A stretch of DNA of 64,000 nt, from the NCBI RefSeq assembly GCF_003852425.1, contig NZ_QAJN01000004.1:186001-250000 (forward strand), read 5' to 3'. Numbering within the stretch: position 1 is the stretch's first letter; every line of letters starts with the position of its first letter. Position numbers and translations under genes: made by a program. Origin of the DNA: Paucibacter sp. KBW04 (lineage in GTDB: Bacteria; Pseudomonadota; Gammaproteobacteria; Burkholderiales; Burkholderiaceae_C). This document shows, piece by piece, positions 45,810 to 54,194 of the stretch. The notes beneath the pieces were generated by a model. It did not search any database. It was not told the origin of the DNA and saw nothing but the letters and a program-made list of their open reading frames with translations.

Positions 45810-46735
45810 GCGGCGGCCCAGGACTGCAACAAGGCCAGCGAAACGCCGATGCCGCCGCAAACCTCGACCAGCGGGCGCTTGAACTCGGCCAGGGCCGAGG
45901 CGTGCACGCTCAGCGCCGCCAGGGCCGCGCCGCAAGCGGGCTCCACCATCACCCGCATGGCATCGGCAAAGCGCGCACAGGCCTGGGTGGCTTGGGCGTC
46001 GGTGACCGTCAGGCTGAGGGTGGGATGGTGTTGCGCCAGGCGCAAGGCCTCGTCGGCCACGCGGCGTGCACCCAGGGAGGTGGCGACTGAGGTGATGGCA
46101 GGCAGGGTGACGGCTTGCCCGGCGCGCAGGCTTTGACTCAGGCTGTCGGCGCCCAGGGTTTCGACGGCGATCACCGGCACCTGATGCAGGCCATGGCGCT
46201 GCAGGCCTTGCACGATGCCGCAGAACAGGCCACCGCCGCCGACGGCGGTGATGACGGCGTCAAAGTCCAGGCCCTCGGCGCGCACCTCATCGATCAGGGT
46301 CGAGTGGCCAGCCCAGAGCAAGGGATGGTCGAAGGGGTGGACATAGCGAGCCCCGCGCTCGGCCGCCAGGGCTTGGGCGAAGGCATTGGCTTCATCGAAC
46401 ACCGCGCCATGCCGCAGCACGGCGGCACCGCGAGCGGCGATCTTCTCGGCCACGGCGGCGCTGCTGCTCTCGGGCAGGACGATGGTGACGGCCAGGCCCA
46501 GGGCGAGTGCCGCGTGCGCGGCCGCAAAGCCGGCATTGCCGCCCGAGGCGCAGACGATTTCGCGCGCGCCCTCCGCCGCCGCCTGCTGCACCAGCCGCCC
46601 CACACCGCGCAGCTTGAAGCTGCCGCTGGGCTGCAGCGCGTCCATCTTGAGCCAGACCTCGGCCTGCGGAAACAGGCCGGGTGCGGCACGCAAAAGCAGC
46701 GTGTTGAGGTGCAGGGGCGCGGGGGCTTGGGTCAA
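45806..46735 (-). CDS. PLP-dependent threonine/serine dehydratase-like enzyme
   Basis: A 309-residue fold-type II PLP enzyme. The Schiff-base Lys lies in PSGSFKLRG, the phosphate loop in the Gly-rich AVGGGGLFCG, and SGGNAGFA binds the substrate carboxylate. It would deaminate serine or threonine to a 2-oxo acid. It starts with TTG immediately after the ivd stop; GGAG nine bases before the TTG supports this start. It lacks a C-terminal regulatory ACT domain, so it is of the catabolic type. Confidence 0.88.
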   Translation of the reverse strand: MTQAPAPLHLNTLLLRAAPGLFPQAEVWLKMDALQPSGSFKLRGVGRLVQQAAAEGAREIVCASGGNAGFAAAHAALALGLAVTIVLPESSSAAVAEKIAARGAAVLRHGAVFDEANAFAQALAAERGARYVHPFDHPLLWAGHSTLIDEVRAEGLDFDAVITAVGGGGLFCGIVQGLQRHGLHQVPVIAVETLGADSLSQSLRAGQAVTLPAITSVATSLGARRVADEALRLAQHHPTLSLTVTDAQATQACARFADAMRVMVEPACGAALAALSVHASALAEFKRPLVEVCGGIGVSLALLQSWAAA

Positions 46736-47914
46736 TTACATGGTCTCCGCAAAGAGTTCACGGCCAATCAACATGCGGCGGATTTCGCTGGTGCCCGCCC
46801 CGATTTCATACAGCTTGGCATCGCGCCAGAGGCGGCCCAGCGGGTACTCGTTGATGTAACCATTGCCGCCGAAGATCTGAACGCCTTCGCCGGCCATCCA
46901 GGTGGCTTTTTCGGCCGTCCACAGGATCACCGAGGCGCAGTCTTTGCGGACCTGGCGCACATGCTCGGCGCCCAGCAGGTCGAGGTTCTTGGCCACGGTG
47001 TAGGCAAAAGAGCGGCCGGCTTGCAGCACGGTGTACATGTCCGCGACCTTGCCCTGGATCAACTGGAACTCGCCGATGCTTTGGCCGAACTGCTTGCGGT
47101 CGTGGATGTAGGGAATGACGTTGTCCATCACGCTTTGCATGATGCCCAGCGGGCCGCCGGTCAGCACGGCACGCTCGTAGTCCAGGCCCGACATCAGCAC
47201 CTTGGCGCCGCCGTTGACCATGCCCAGCACGTTCTCGGCCGGCACTTCCACATTGTTGAAGACCAGCTCGCCGGTGTGGCTGCCGCGCATGCCCAGCTTG
47301 TCCAGCTTTTGCGCAATCGAGAAGCCCTTCATGCCCTTCTCGATCAGGAAGGCGGTGACGCCACGCGCGCCCAGCTCGGGCTCGCTCTTGGCGTAGACCA
47401 CCAGGGTGTCGGCGTCGGGGCCGTTGGTGATCCACATCTTGTTGCCGTTGAGCAGGTAGTAGCCGCCCTTGTCTTCCGCGCGCAGCTTCATGCTGAGCAC
47501 ATCGGAGCCGGCACCGGGCTCGCTCATGGCCAACGCACCGACATGTTCGCCGCTGATCAGCTTGGGCAGGTACTTGGCTTTTTGCGCCTCGTTGCCGTTG
47601 CGCTTGATCTGGTTCACACACAAATTGCTGTGCGCGCCGTAGGACAGGCCCACCGAAGCGCTGGCGCGGCTGATTTCTTCCATCGCGATCATGTGGGCCA
47701 AGTAGCCCATATTCGCGCCGCCGTACTCCTCGCCGACGGTGATGCCCAACACGCCCAGATCGCCCATCTTGCGCCACAGGTCCATGGGGAACTGGTCGCT
47801 GTGGTCGATCTCCGCCGCACGGGGCGCAATCTCTGCCTGCGCGAAATCACGCACCGCATCGCGCAGCGCGTCGATGTCTTCACCAAGTTGGAAATTCAAG
47901 CCGGGCAGATTCAT
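46736..47914 (-). CDS. ivd: Isovaleryl-CoA dehydrogenase
   Basis: A 392-residue FAD enzyme of leucine breakdown (isovaleryl-CoA to 3-methylcrotonyl-CoA). The opening [55 protein letters not shown], and [16 protein letters not shown] with the internal catalytic Glu that distinguishes IVD from other acyl-CoA dehydrogenases are all present. The ATG follows GGAG. It heads a six-gene leftward run. The 20-base palindrome at 48078-48097 lies in its promoter region. Confidence 0.94.
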   Translation of the reverse strand: MNLPGLNFQLGEDIDALRDAVRDFAQAEIAPRAAEIDHSDQFPMDLWRKMGDLGVLGITVGEEYGGANMGYLAHMIAMEEISRASASVGLSYGAHSNLCVNQIKRNGNEAQKAKYLPKLISGEHVGALAMSEPGAGSDVLSMKLRAEDKGGYYLLNGNKMWITNGPDADTLVVYAKSEPELGARGVTAFLIEKGMKGFSIAQKLDKLGMRGSHTGELVFNNVEVPAENVLGMVNGGAKVLMSGLDYERAVLTGGPLGIMQSVMDNVIPYIHDRKQFGQSIGEFQLIQGKVADMYTVLQAGRSFAYTVAKNLDLLGAEHVRQVRKDCASVILWTAEKATWMAGEGVQIFGGNGYINEYPLGRLWRDAKLYEIGAGTSEIRRMLIGRELFAETM

Positions 47915-47925
47915 GCGTGTCTCCA

Positions 47926-47953
47926 GAAATTATTGGGGTGAAATTATTGGGGT
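47926..47953. repeat. Perfect tandem 14-base duplication in the ivd leader
   Basis: GAAATTATTGGGGT occurs twice back to back (47926-47939, 47940-47953), then CAGAGTCAATTTTTTGG follows. It begins a few bases upstream of the ivd Shine-Dalgarno, so it lies in the untranslated leader. The TTGGGGTCAGAGTCAATTTT part resembles short intergenic repeats linked to REP-type elements. Confidence 0.75.
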
Positions 47954-48077
47954 CAGAGTCAATTTTTTGGCCCGCAAGCGCGAGCCGAGCGGGCCGCTGG
48001 GGCGCCCCATCCTAGGCCTGTGAGCGCAAGACCGCAGGACAGGAAAGCCCTTGCCCGGCGCTCGCCTCACCTTTATG

Positions 48078-48097
48078 TGACGTTTACGTAAACGTCA
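48078..48097. promoter_or_regulatory. Perfect 20-base palindrome upstream of ivd (LiuR-like operator)
   Basis: TGACGTTTACGTAAACGTCA is identical to its own reverse complement. It lies 164 bases before the ivd start and 72 bases after the end of the LysR gene, inside the only gap in which the ivd promoter can be. From memory, the MerR-family leucine/isovalerate regulator LiuR binds sites with TTTACGTAAA-like cores; no liuR gene is in the window. Confidence 0.7.
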
Positions 48098-48168
48098 ACT
48101 GGCGTCGGATTCTAAGCCGACAAAGCCTGCCGGGGCCAAGCCGCGTCGGTCGCATTTAGGGCCTTGAC

Positions 48169-49056
48169 TCATTCGCGATCTGGCAGCAAGCGGCGCACCA
48201 GCGGGTGCGAGATTTTCTTATTGGTGCCGATGGCGAAGTAATGCTCCTCCACCCCTTCGCAGACCCCCACCTTGCGCAGCTCGTAGCGGGCGGTGAGTTT
48301 TTCATGCATCAACTCGGCGGCGGGGAAGACGCCGAAACCGCCCGAACCAAAGGTGGCCAGCAAGGCACTGTCCTCAAACTCACCAACGATGCGGGCGCGT
48401 ATGCCCTGGCGCTCCAGCCATTGATCCAGGCGCAAGCGCACCGCTGCCTGGGTGGTGGGCAAGAGCAGGGGCACATCGGCCAGGGAACGGGGGAAGTCTC
48501 TCGCCGCCGCCTCGTACAAGGCCGCCGGCGCATACCAGGCCATGCTTGAGAAGCCCAATGAATGGCTGTAGACCTTGAGGTTAGGGTTGGTGGGCGCGGG
48601 CCGGTCGGACAAGACTACGTCCAAGCGGTGCAGGGCCAGCTCGGCCAGCAGGCCTTCGAACTGATCTTCGTGGCAGAGCAGGCGCAGATTGGGCTCGGCA
48701 TCGACGATGGGTTGCATCAGCTGGCGCACCGCCAGCTTGGGCAGGCCGTCCGAGATGCCCACCGCCAGGCGCACCACCGGTGAGCCCACGGCCTCGCGCA
48801 GCACAGCAGGCAGCTGTTCACCCAGCTGAAAGATCTGATCCGCCTGGCGCAGCGCCGCCACGCCGGCGTCGGTCAGAGCCACGCCGCGGCCGGCCGGTTT
48901 GAGCAGGGCAAAGCCCAGCGAGCGCTCCAGCTCGCGCACCTGGGTGCTGACCGTTTGCACCGCCATGCCTAAGCGCTCGGCGGCCTTGGACAAGCCGCCT
49001 TCCTTGGCCACAACCCAGAAGTAATAAAGATGCCGATAGCTGAAATCAAGACTCAT
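48169..49056 (-). CDS. LysR-family transcriptional regulator, NhaR-like
   Basis: A 295-residue LysR protein. It opens FSYRHLYYFWVVAKEGGLSKAAERL, which matches the NhaR subgroup (HLYYFW), with the winged-HTH in the first 60 residues and an effector domain after. AAGGAG precedes the ATG. NhaR members respond to sodium and activate Na+/H+ antiporter genes. Divergent from it are yccA and an SbtA-type sodium-dependent bicarbonate transporter, a fitting target. No antiporter gene is in the window. Confidence 0.87.
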   Translation of the reverse strand: MSLDFSYRHLYYFWVVAKEGGLSKAAERLGMAVQTVSTQVRELERSLGFALLKPAGRGVALTDAGVAALRQADQIFQLGEQLPAVLREAVGSPVVRLAVGISDGLPKLAVRQLMQPIVDAEPNLRLLCHEDQFEGLLAELALHRLDVVLSDRPAPTNPNLKVYSHSLGFSSMAWYAPAALYEAAARDFPRSLADVPLLLPTTQAAVRLRLDQWLERQGIRARIVGEFEDSALLATFGSGGFGVFPAAELMHEKLTARYELRKVGVCEGVEEHYFAIGTNKKISHPLVRRLLPDRE

Positions 49057-49207
49057 GCCCGCTCCTTGCTGGCCTCCGCCGCGATTGGAATGCCCAATGT
49101 TTTTCGGAAGCGTCTATCACCCATTCTCTGCTTTTTCTTGCAGGCTTGCTCGCCTATCCTGCCCCCATTCACGAAATCTCTTTTCGTCCACCGTCAAAGG
49201 AATCGCT

Positions 49208-49960
49208 ATGAGCCTGTACGACTCTTACCCCCGCCAAGACGCCAAGCCCGTCCAAGCCACGGCCCTGCCTTTTTCGCCCGAGGCCCAGCAGCAATACGGC
49301 ATGCACGCCTCGCAGAGTGGCAGCCAAGCCCTGGCTCCGTCGGCCAGCCGCGTGCTGCGCAACACCTATGCCCTGCTGTCCATGACCCTGCTATTCAGCG
49401 CGGCCGTGGCCGCCGCTGGCGTGGCCTTCAAGCTGCCGGCGCCCGGGCTGATCATCACCCTGGTGGCCTACTTTGGCCTGCTGTTCGCCATCCACAAAAA
49501 GCAGAACAGCGGCGTGGCCGTGCCCCTGGTGTTCGCCCTGACCGGCTTTATGGGTTACTCCCTGGGCCCCTTGCTGGCCAAGTCCCTGTCCCTGCCCGGC
49601 GGCGCGCAGACCGTGATGCTGGCTCTGGCCGCCACGGGTGCCACCTTCCTGGCCCTGAGCGCCTGGGTGCTGAGCTCCAAGCGGGATCTGTCCTTTATGG
49701 GCGGCTTCCTGTTCGCCGGCATGGTGATCGCGGTGCTGACCGGCCTGGCCGCTGCCTTCCTGCAGATCCCGGCGCTGAGCCTGGCTGTGTCGGCCATGGT
49801 GGCCCTGCTGTCCGCTGGCCTGATCATGTTTGAGACCAGCCGCATCGTGAACGGCGGCGAGACCAACTATGTGCTGGCCACGGTGAGCCTGTTCGTCTCC
49901 ATCTTCAATCTGTTCACCAGCTTGCTGAGCCTGTTCGGCTTCGGCAGCTCGGACGACTAA
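49208..49960 (+). CDS. yccA: Bax inhibitor-1/YccA family membrane protein
   Basis: A 250-residue protein with about 40 residues of polar N-terminus and then seven hydrophobic helices. SASRVLRNTYALLSMTLLFSA, LTGFMGYSLGPLL and the C-terminal FETSRIVNGGETNYVLATVSLFVSIFNLF match the YccA/BI-1 family; the last includes the conserved Asp/Glu positions of the pore region. In E. coli YccA interacts with and modulates the FtsH protease. AAGGA lies six bases before the ATG. It may be co-transcribed with sbtA (38 bases apart). Confidence 0.92.
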   Translation: MSLYDSYPRQDAKPVQATALPFSPEAQQQYGMHASQSGSQALAPSASRVLRNTYALLSMTLLFSAAVAAAGVAFKLPAPGLIITLVAYFGLLFAIHKKQNSGVAVPLVFALTGFMGYSLGPLLAKSLSLPGGAQTVMLALAATGATFLALSAWVLSSKRDLSFMGGFLFAGMVIAVLTGLAAAFLQIPALSLAVSAMVALLSAGLIMFETSRIVNGGETNYVLATVSLFVSIFNLFTSLLSLFGFGSSDD

Positions 49961-49998
49961 GAAAAGCAAGAACCGCGCGACGCCAAGCCTCCCCAGAC

Positions 49999-50976
49999 AT
50001 GCAGAGCTTTCTCGACCCCGCCATCCTGTTTTTTGTTTTTGGCATTTTGGCGGGGGCGCTGAAGTCGAATCTGGAGATTCCGGCCCCCATCTCGCGCTTT
50101 CTCTCGCTCTATCTGCTGATGGCGCTCGGGCTCAAGGGCGGCTTCGCCCTCGCAGAGTCTGGCCTGACGCGGGAAGTGGTATTGAGCCTGGGCCTGGCCC
50201 TGCTGCTGGCCGTGCTGGTGCCCGCCCTGGGCTATCTCGTTCTGCGCCGCCGCATCGGTGGCTTTGACGCCGCGGCGATTGCCGCCACCTACGGCTCGGT
50301 CAGTGCGGTGAGCTTCATCACCGCCACCCAATACCTGGGCAATCAGGACATCGCCTACGGTGGCCATATGGCGGCGGCCATGGCCTTGATGGAGTCGCCC
50401 GCCATCATCATGGCCGTGCTGCTGGCCAACTGGGTGCGCAAGAATCAGCGCCAGGCCGGCATGGCACCCTCAAAAATCAACGATGCCCCGCTGGGCAAGA
50501 TCTTGCATGAGTCGCTGACCGACGGCGCGCAACTGCTGCTCTTGGGCGCCATGGCCGTGGGCCTGCTCACCGGTGATGCGGGCCAGGCGGCGCTCAAGCC
50601 CTTCTCCACCGATCTGTTCAAGGGCATGTTGTCCTTCTTCCTGCTGGACATGGGTTTGGCCGCGGCGCGCAATATGGGCGGCCTGCGCAATCAATCGCCC
50701 TGGCTGATCGTCTACGCCCTGGCCTCCCCCCTGCTGCACGCGGGCCTGGCCTTGGGCATGGCGGCGGCCCTGAACCTCTCGGTGGGCGACACCGCCTTGC
50801 TGATGGTGCTGGCGGCCAGCGCGTCGTACATCGCCGTGCCGGCGGTGATCCGGCACGCCATCCCCGAGGCCAACCCCTCGCTGTATCTGGGCATGTCGCT
50901 AGGCCTGACCTTCCCCTTCAATATCTTGCTGGGCATCCCGCTCTACACGGCGGTGGCGCAGCGAGTGATGAGCTGA
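49999..50976 (+). CDS. sbtA: Sodium-dependent bicarbonate transporter, SbtA type
   Basis: A 325-residue permease with about ten hydrophobic helices. LDPAILFFVFGILAG, SRFLSLYLLMALGLKGG, YGSVSAVSFITATQYL and MALMESPAIIMAVLLA are typical of the SbtA (DUF897) family, in which Ser residues of the two half-repeats bind bicarbonate and Na+. No SbtB-like PII partner gene follows. The neighbouring NhaR-like regulator and a beta-carbonic anhydrase 5 kb away suggest bicarbonate supply to biosynthesis. Substrate is by family only. Confidence 0.87.
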   Translation: MQSFLDPAILFFVFGILAGALKSNLEIPAPISRFLSLYLLMALGLKGGFALAESGLTREVVLSLGLALLLAVLVPALGYLVLRRRIGGFDAAAIAATYGSVSAVSFITATQYLGNQDIAYGGHMAAAMALMESPAIIMAVLLANWVRKNQRQAGMAPSKINDAPLGKILHESLTDGAQLLLLGAMAVGLLTGDAGQAALKPFSTDLFKGMLSFFLLDMGLAAARNMGGLRNQSPWLIVYALASPLLHAGLALGMAAALNLSVGDTALLMVLAASASYIAVPAVIRHAIPEANPSLYLGMSLGLTFPFNILLGIPLYTAVAQRVMS

Positions 50977-51055
50977 GTCCGCGTCTCGCGACACGGAATC
51001 CGCCACTCGGGCGGATGCTCATGCCTGACTCACAGGCCGGCTGCGACACTGCGGC

Positions 51056-52093
51056 ATGGCCTTAACAAGCTCCAAGACTCTCTTGCTGCGGCTGCGCACC
51101 ACGCTGCTGGTCGCCTTGCCCGTCTATCTCTTCTTCTTGCCGATGTGGCTGGACCGCTGGGCCGCCCTGCTGCTGCGCATCGGTCTGCCCAGCTTGGCGG
51201 GGCTGGCGGCTTTTTGCATTGCCGAGCGCTGGCCACGCCGCTTGCCCCAATGGTTGGCGCGCTGGGCCTGGCAGGTGGGCGCGGTGGCCGTGGCGATTCC
51301 GCTCACGGTGCTGCTGTTCTACCAGCTGGCCTTCCCGGCCGAGGCCGGCCCTTTTTGGCAAGACCCCAAGCGGCTGGAGGCCGTGTTCGCCTTTTGCTTT
51401 CTGGGCACTTTGATCGGGCCCTGGGCGGCCATGTCCGCCCTGCTGCGCCAGCGCGACATCGCCATGCGCCAAGCCGAGCAGCGGCGCGGTGAGTTGGAGC
51501 GCCAGGTGCTGGGCGCCCAGTTGCAGTTGCTGCAAGCCCAGGTGCAGCCGCATTTTCTGTTCAACACCCTGGCCAATGTGCAGGCCCTGGTGGAAGACGG
51601 CTCGCCCCAGGCCGGCCCGGTGCTGAGCCAGTTGATCGCTTACCTGCGCGCCGCCGTGCCGCGCCTGCATGAGAGCCAGACCCGCCTCGGCCAGGAATTG
51701 GACATGGTGCGCGCCTACCTGGCCCTGATGCGGCTACGCATGCCGGATCGGCTGAGCTTCAACATCGAGGTCGCGCCCGATTGCGACACTCTGCTCTGCC
51801 CACCGCTGACCTTGATGACGCTGGTGGAGAACGCCATCCGACACGGCATCGACCCCAGCCTGGACGGCGGCCATATCGAGCTGCAAGTGCGCCGCCAAGG
51901 CGAGCGCTGCCTGGCCAGGGTCAGCGACAGCGGCGTGGGCCTACAGGCCCACAGCACGGGCTTGGGCACGGGCCTCAGCCGCTTGCGCGAACGCCTGGAG
52001 GCCTTGTTCGGCCCCGACATCGCCCTGCGCATCAGCGAGTTGCAACCCAAGGGCTTCGCGGTCGAACTCGAATGGCCGGCCCGCCGAGAATGA
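51056..52093 (+). CDS. LytS/AlgZ-type sensor histidine kinase
   Basis: A 345-residue kinase. Four hydrophobic helices lie in the first 125 residues, then a coiled coil leads to the His_kinase motif LLQAQVQPHFLFNTLANVQALV (phospho-acceptor His in QPHFLFN) and a HATPase with LVENAIRHGI and DSGVGL...TGLSRLRERL. It overlaps the response-regulator gene (ATGA) and forms a two-component pair with it. The ligand is unknown. Confidence 0.92.
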   Translation: MALTSSKTLLLRLRTTLLVALPVYLFFLPMWLDRWAALLLRIGLPSLAGLAAFCIAERWPRRLPQWLARWAWQVGAVAVAIPLTVLLFYQLAFPAEAGPFWQDPKRLEAVFAFCFLGTLIGPWAAMSALLRQRDIAMRQAEQRRGELERQVLGAQLQLLQAQVQPHFLFNTLANVQALVEDGSPQAGPVLSQLIAYLRAAVPRLHESQTRLGQELDMVRAYLALMRLRMPDRLSFNIEVAPDCDTLLCPPLTLMTLVENAIRHGIDPSLDGGHIELQVRRQGERCLARVSDSGVGLQAHSTGLGTGLSRLRERLEALFGPDIALRISELQPKGFAVELEWPARRE

Positions 52094-52914
52094 GCGCCAT
52101 GAGCACCCCACCCCGCGCCCTGATCGCCGACGACGAACCGCTGCTGCGCGAGCGCCTGCAGCGCCAACTGGCCACTTGCTGGCCCGAGCTGCAAATCTGC
52201 GCCCTGGCCCGCCACGGCCTGGAGGCGCAGGAGATGTTTGAGCAGCAGCGGCCCGACGTCTGCTTCCTGGACATTCATATGCCGGGCCTGAGCGGCATCG
52301 AGCTGGCCCGCCTGCTGGCCGGCCGCACGCACATCGTCTTCATCACCGCCTACGACCAATATGCTTTGCAGGCTTTTGAGCGAGGCGCGCTGGACTATCT
52401 GGTCAAGCCTGTCGAGGCCGAACGCCTGGCCCGCTGCGTGGCCCGCCTGCGCGAACGCCTGGCCCTGAGCCCGGCAGCCCCGACCCTGGACGACGCCTTG
52501 TTGGCCCGCCTACTGCAGCAGCTGCATGCTCATTCACCCAGCCCTGCCCCGACCGCCCGGGCCGCCCAACCCGCAGCCCTGCGCTGGATCAAGGCATCGG
52601 TGGGCACGGTGCTGCGCCTGATCCCGGTGCAGGACATTGACTATCTGCGCTCCGACGAGCGCTACACCGTGATCGCCTGGCGCGGCGAGGGCGCGGGCCC
52701 GGCCGAGGCGGTGGTGCGGACGCCGCTGAAGGAGCTGCTCGCCCAGCTGGACCCGGCGCAGTTTCAGCAGATCCACCGCTCGGTCGCCGTCAATCTGGCC
52801 GCCGTGCGCCAGGTGGTGCGAGGCGCTAACGAGACGGCCGAGCTGCATCTCAAGCACCGGCCCGAGGTATTGCCGGTCAGCCGCAGCTTTGTGCATCACT
52901 TTCGCGCGGATTGA
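52090..52914 (+). CDS. LytTR-family response regulator
   Basis: A 274-residue protein with an N-terminal receiver (ALIADDEPLLRERL, phospho-acceptor Asp in VCFLDIHMPGLSG) and a C-terminal LytTR DNA-binding domain (about 165-270, DIDYLRSDERYTVIAW, FQQIHRSVAVNLAAVRQV). The first ATG overlaps the kinase stop; another lies nine bases on. The target could be the DUF4386 gene that follows 127 bases downstream, but this is only positional. Confidence 0.92.
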   Translation: MSAMSTPPRALIADDEPLLRERLQRQLATCWPELQICALARHGLEAQEMFEQQRPDVCFLDIHMPGLSGIELARLLAGRTHIVFITAYDQYALQAFERGALDYLVKPVEAERLARCVARLRERLALSPAAPTLDDALLARLLQQLHAHSPSPAPTARAAQPAALRWIKASVGTVLRLIPVQDIDYLRSDERYTVIAWRGEGAGPAEAVVRTPLKELLAQLDPAQFQQIHRSVAVNLAAVRQVVRGANETAELHLKHRPEVLPVSRSFVHHFRAD

Positions 52915-53041
52915 ATAGACACTGGCGTCGAATAGGCCGTCGCTCATGTCGCCAAAGCCGCGTCTGATACGCGGCGCAATGGCGCTCACGGGGGTGACAC
53001 GGCACAGTTCGTCTCACCCCAAAACCTGTGAGACAAACGTG

Positions 53042-53701
53042 ATGAACCCCAGCCGGACTTACTCCCCGAACCGCCTGATCGGCGGCCTGATGCTGCTGAG
53101 CTTTGCCCTGGGCATTCTTTCCAACTTCGCCCTGCAGCCGCTGGCTTGGGGCAAGGCAGGCTTTCTGGCCGCGGCCGCCCCGCAAGGCGCAGCGATTGGC
53201 GGGGCGGTGCTGATGGATCTGACCCTGGCCCTGCTAGGCCTGTGGATCAGCGTGCTGCTGCGCCAGCGCTATGGCGATCGCCAGCCCTTGCTGACGCTGT
53301 TCTGCCTGGCCTTGTCTGCCGCAGAGCTGGCGCTCTGCCTGGTGGAAGGCAGCGCCCTGATGGCCATGCGCACACTCAGCGCCAGCTATCTGGCCCACCC
53401 CCAGCTGGCCGAGGCCTACACCCCGGCGGCGGATCTGCTGAAGGGCTTGCGCAACGGCTTCCACTACTCGGGCAAGGCTTTTGGCGGCCTGGGCCTGCTG
53501 CTGTTCTTCGTGCTGCTGGCGCGTGCCGCCGCCCTGCCACTAGCCTTGCTGGGTTTGGTGATGGCCGCCACCGTGCTGCAAATCGTCACCGTGGCCCAGG
53601 GCTTTGTCGGCCAGGAAGCGAACTTGCTGATGCTGGCGCCGCTGGGCCTGCTCTACCCGGTGGCGGCAGCTTGGCTGCTGTGGCGCGGCCTGCCCCGATA
53701 A
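53042..53701 (+). CDS. DUF4386 family membrane protein
   Basis: A 219-residue protein with about six hydrophobic helices. RLIGGLMLLSFALGILSNF near the start and LLKGLRNGFHYSGKAFGGLGLLLFFVLL in the middle fit the DUF4386 family, whose function is unknown. The ATG at 53042 precedes the family start. It follows the LytTR pair on the same strand and ends one base before the convergent DUF1854 gene. Confidence 0.8.
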   Translation: MNPSRTYSPNRLIGGLMLLSFALGILSNFALQPLAWGKAGFLAAAAPQGAAIGGAVLMDLTLALLGLWISVLLRQRYGDRQPLLTLFCLALSAAELALCLVEGSALMAMRTLSASYLAHPQLAEAYTPAADLLKGLRNGFHYSGKAFGGLGLLLFFVLLARAAALPLALLGLVMAATVLQIVTVAQGFVGQEANLLMLAPLGLLYPVAAAWLLWRGLPR

Positions 53702-53702
53702 A

Positions 53703-54194
53703 TTACAGGAATCGTTCCAGCAATTTCTTCGAGCCCTTGTCCAGGGCGAAGCGATCGGGCACCAGCATCTGCAGGCCATGGCTGCTGGCGATCAGCAAAC
53801 GGCCTTCGCCCAGGCGGCGGATGTCTTCCTCGGTACGCAAGATGAACTGCGTCTCGCCGCGGTCGGTCTCCACCGTCCACTGGCTGGGGGTAGAGAAGGT
53901 CGAGACCTTTTTGATGCGCTGGATGCTGGGCATGAAGTCGCGGCTGGCCAGCTCGCTCTGCAGCAATTCGCGCTCGGGCGCGGGCAGGGCCGAGAGCCGC
54001 GCCACCCACAGCAGCTCGTGGCCGTCCTGGCCGACCAGGGACACGCCCTCGTCGGGTGCCGAGATGGGGTGAGCCCGCACGGGCACGACGCCCTCGTGCA
54101 CTTGGCCCTCGGTGTCGGTCAGCACCAGGCGGCCGAAGGTGTTGCGTTCCAGTTTTTGATAAGCGGTGATGGTCATGGTCGCGATCTCTGGCAT
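53703..54194 (-). CDS. DUF1854 protein, cyanophycin-locus associated
   Basis: A 163-residue soluble protein. The N-terminal LERNTFGRLVLTDTEGQ and the C-terminal WTVETDRGETQFILRTEEDIRRL, ASSHGLQMLVPDRFALDKGSKKLLERFL match DUF1854, a family I know as a companion of cyanophycin genes. The first ATG directly abuts the ABC transporter stop; a second ATG 18 bases on is also possible. Co-transcribed with the ABC exporter-like gene. Biochemical role unknown. Confidence 0.85.
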   Translation of the reverse strand: MPEIATMTITAYQKLERNTFGRLVLTDTEGQVHEGVVPVRAHPISAPDEGVSLVGQDGHELLWVARLSALPAPERELLQSELASRDFMPSIQRIKKVSTFSTPSQWTVETDRGETQFILRTEEDIRRLGEGRLLIASSHGLQMLVPDRFALDKGSKKLLERFL

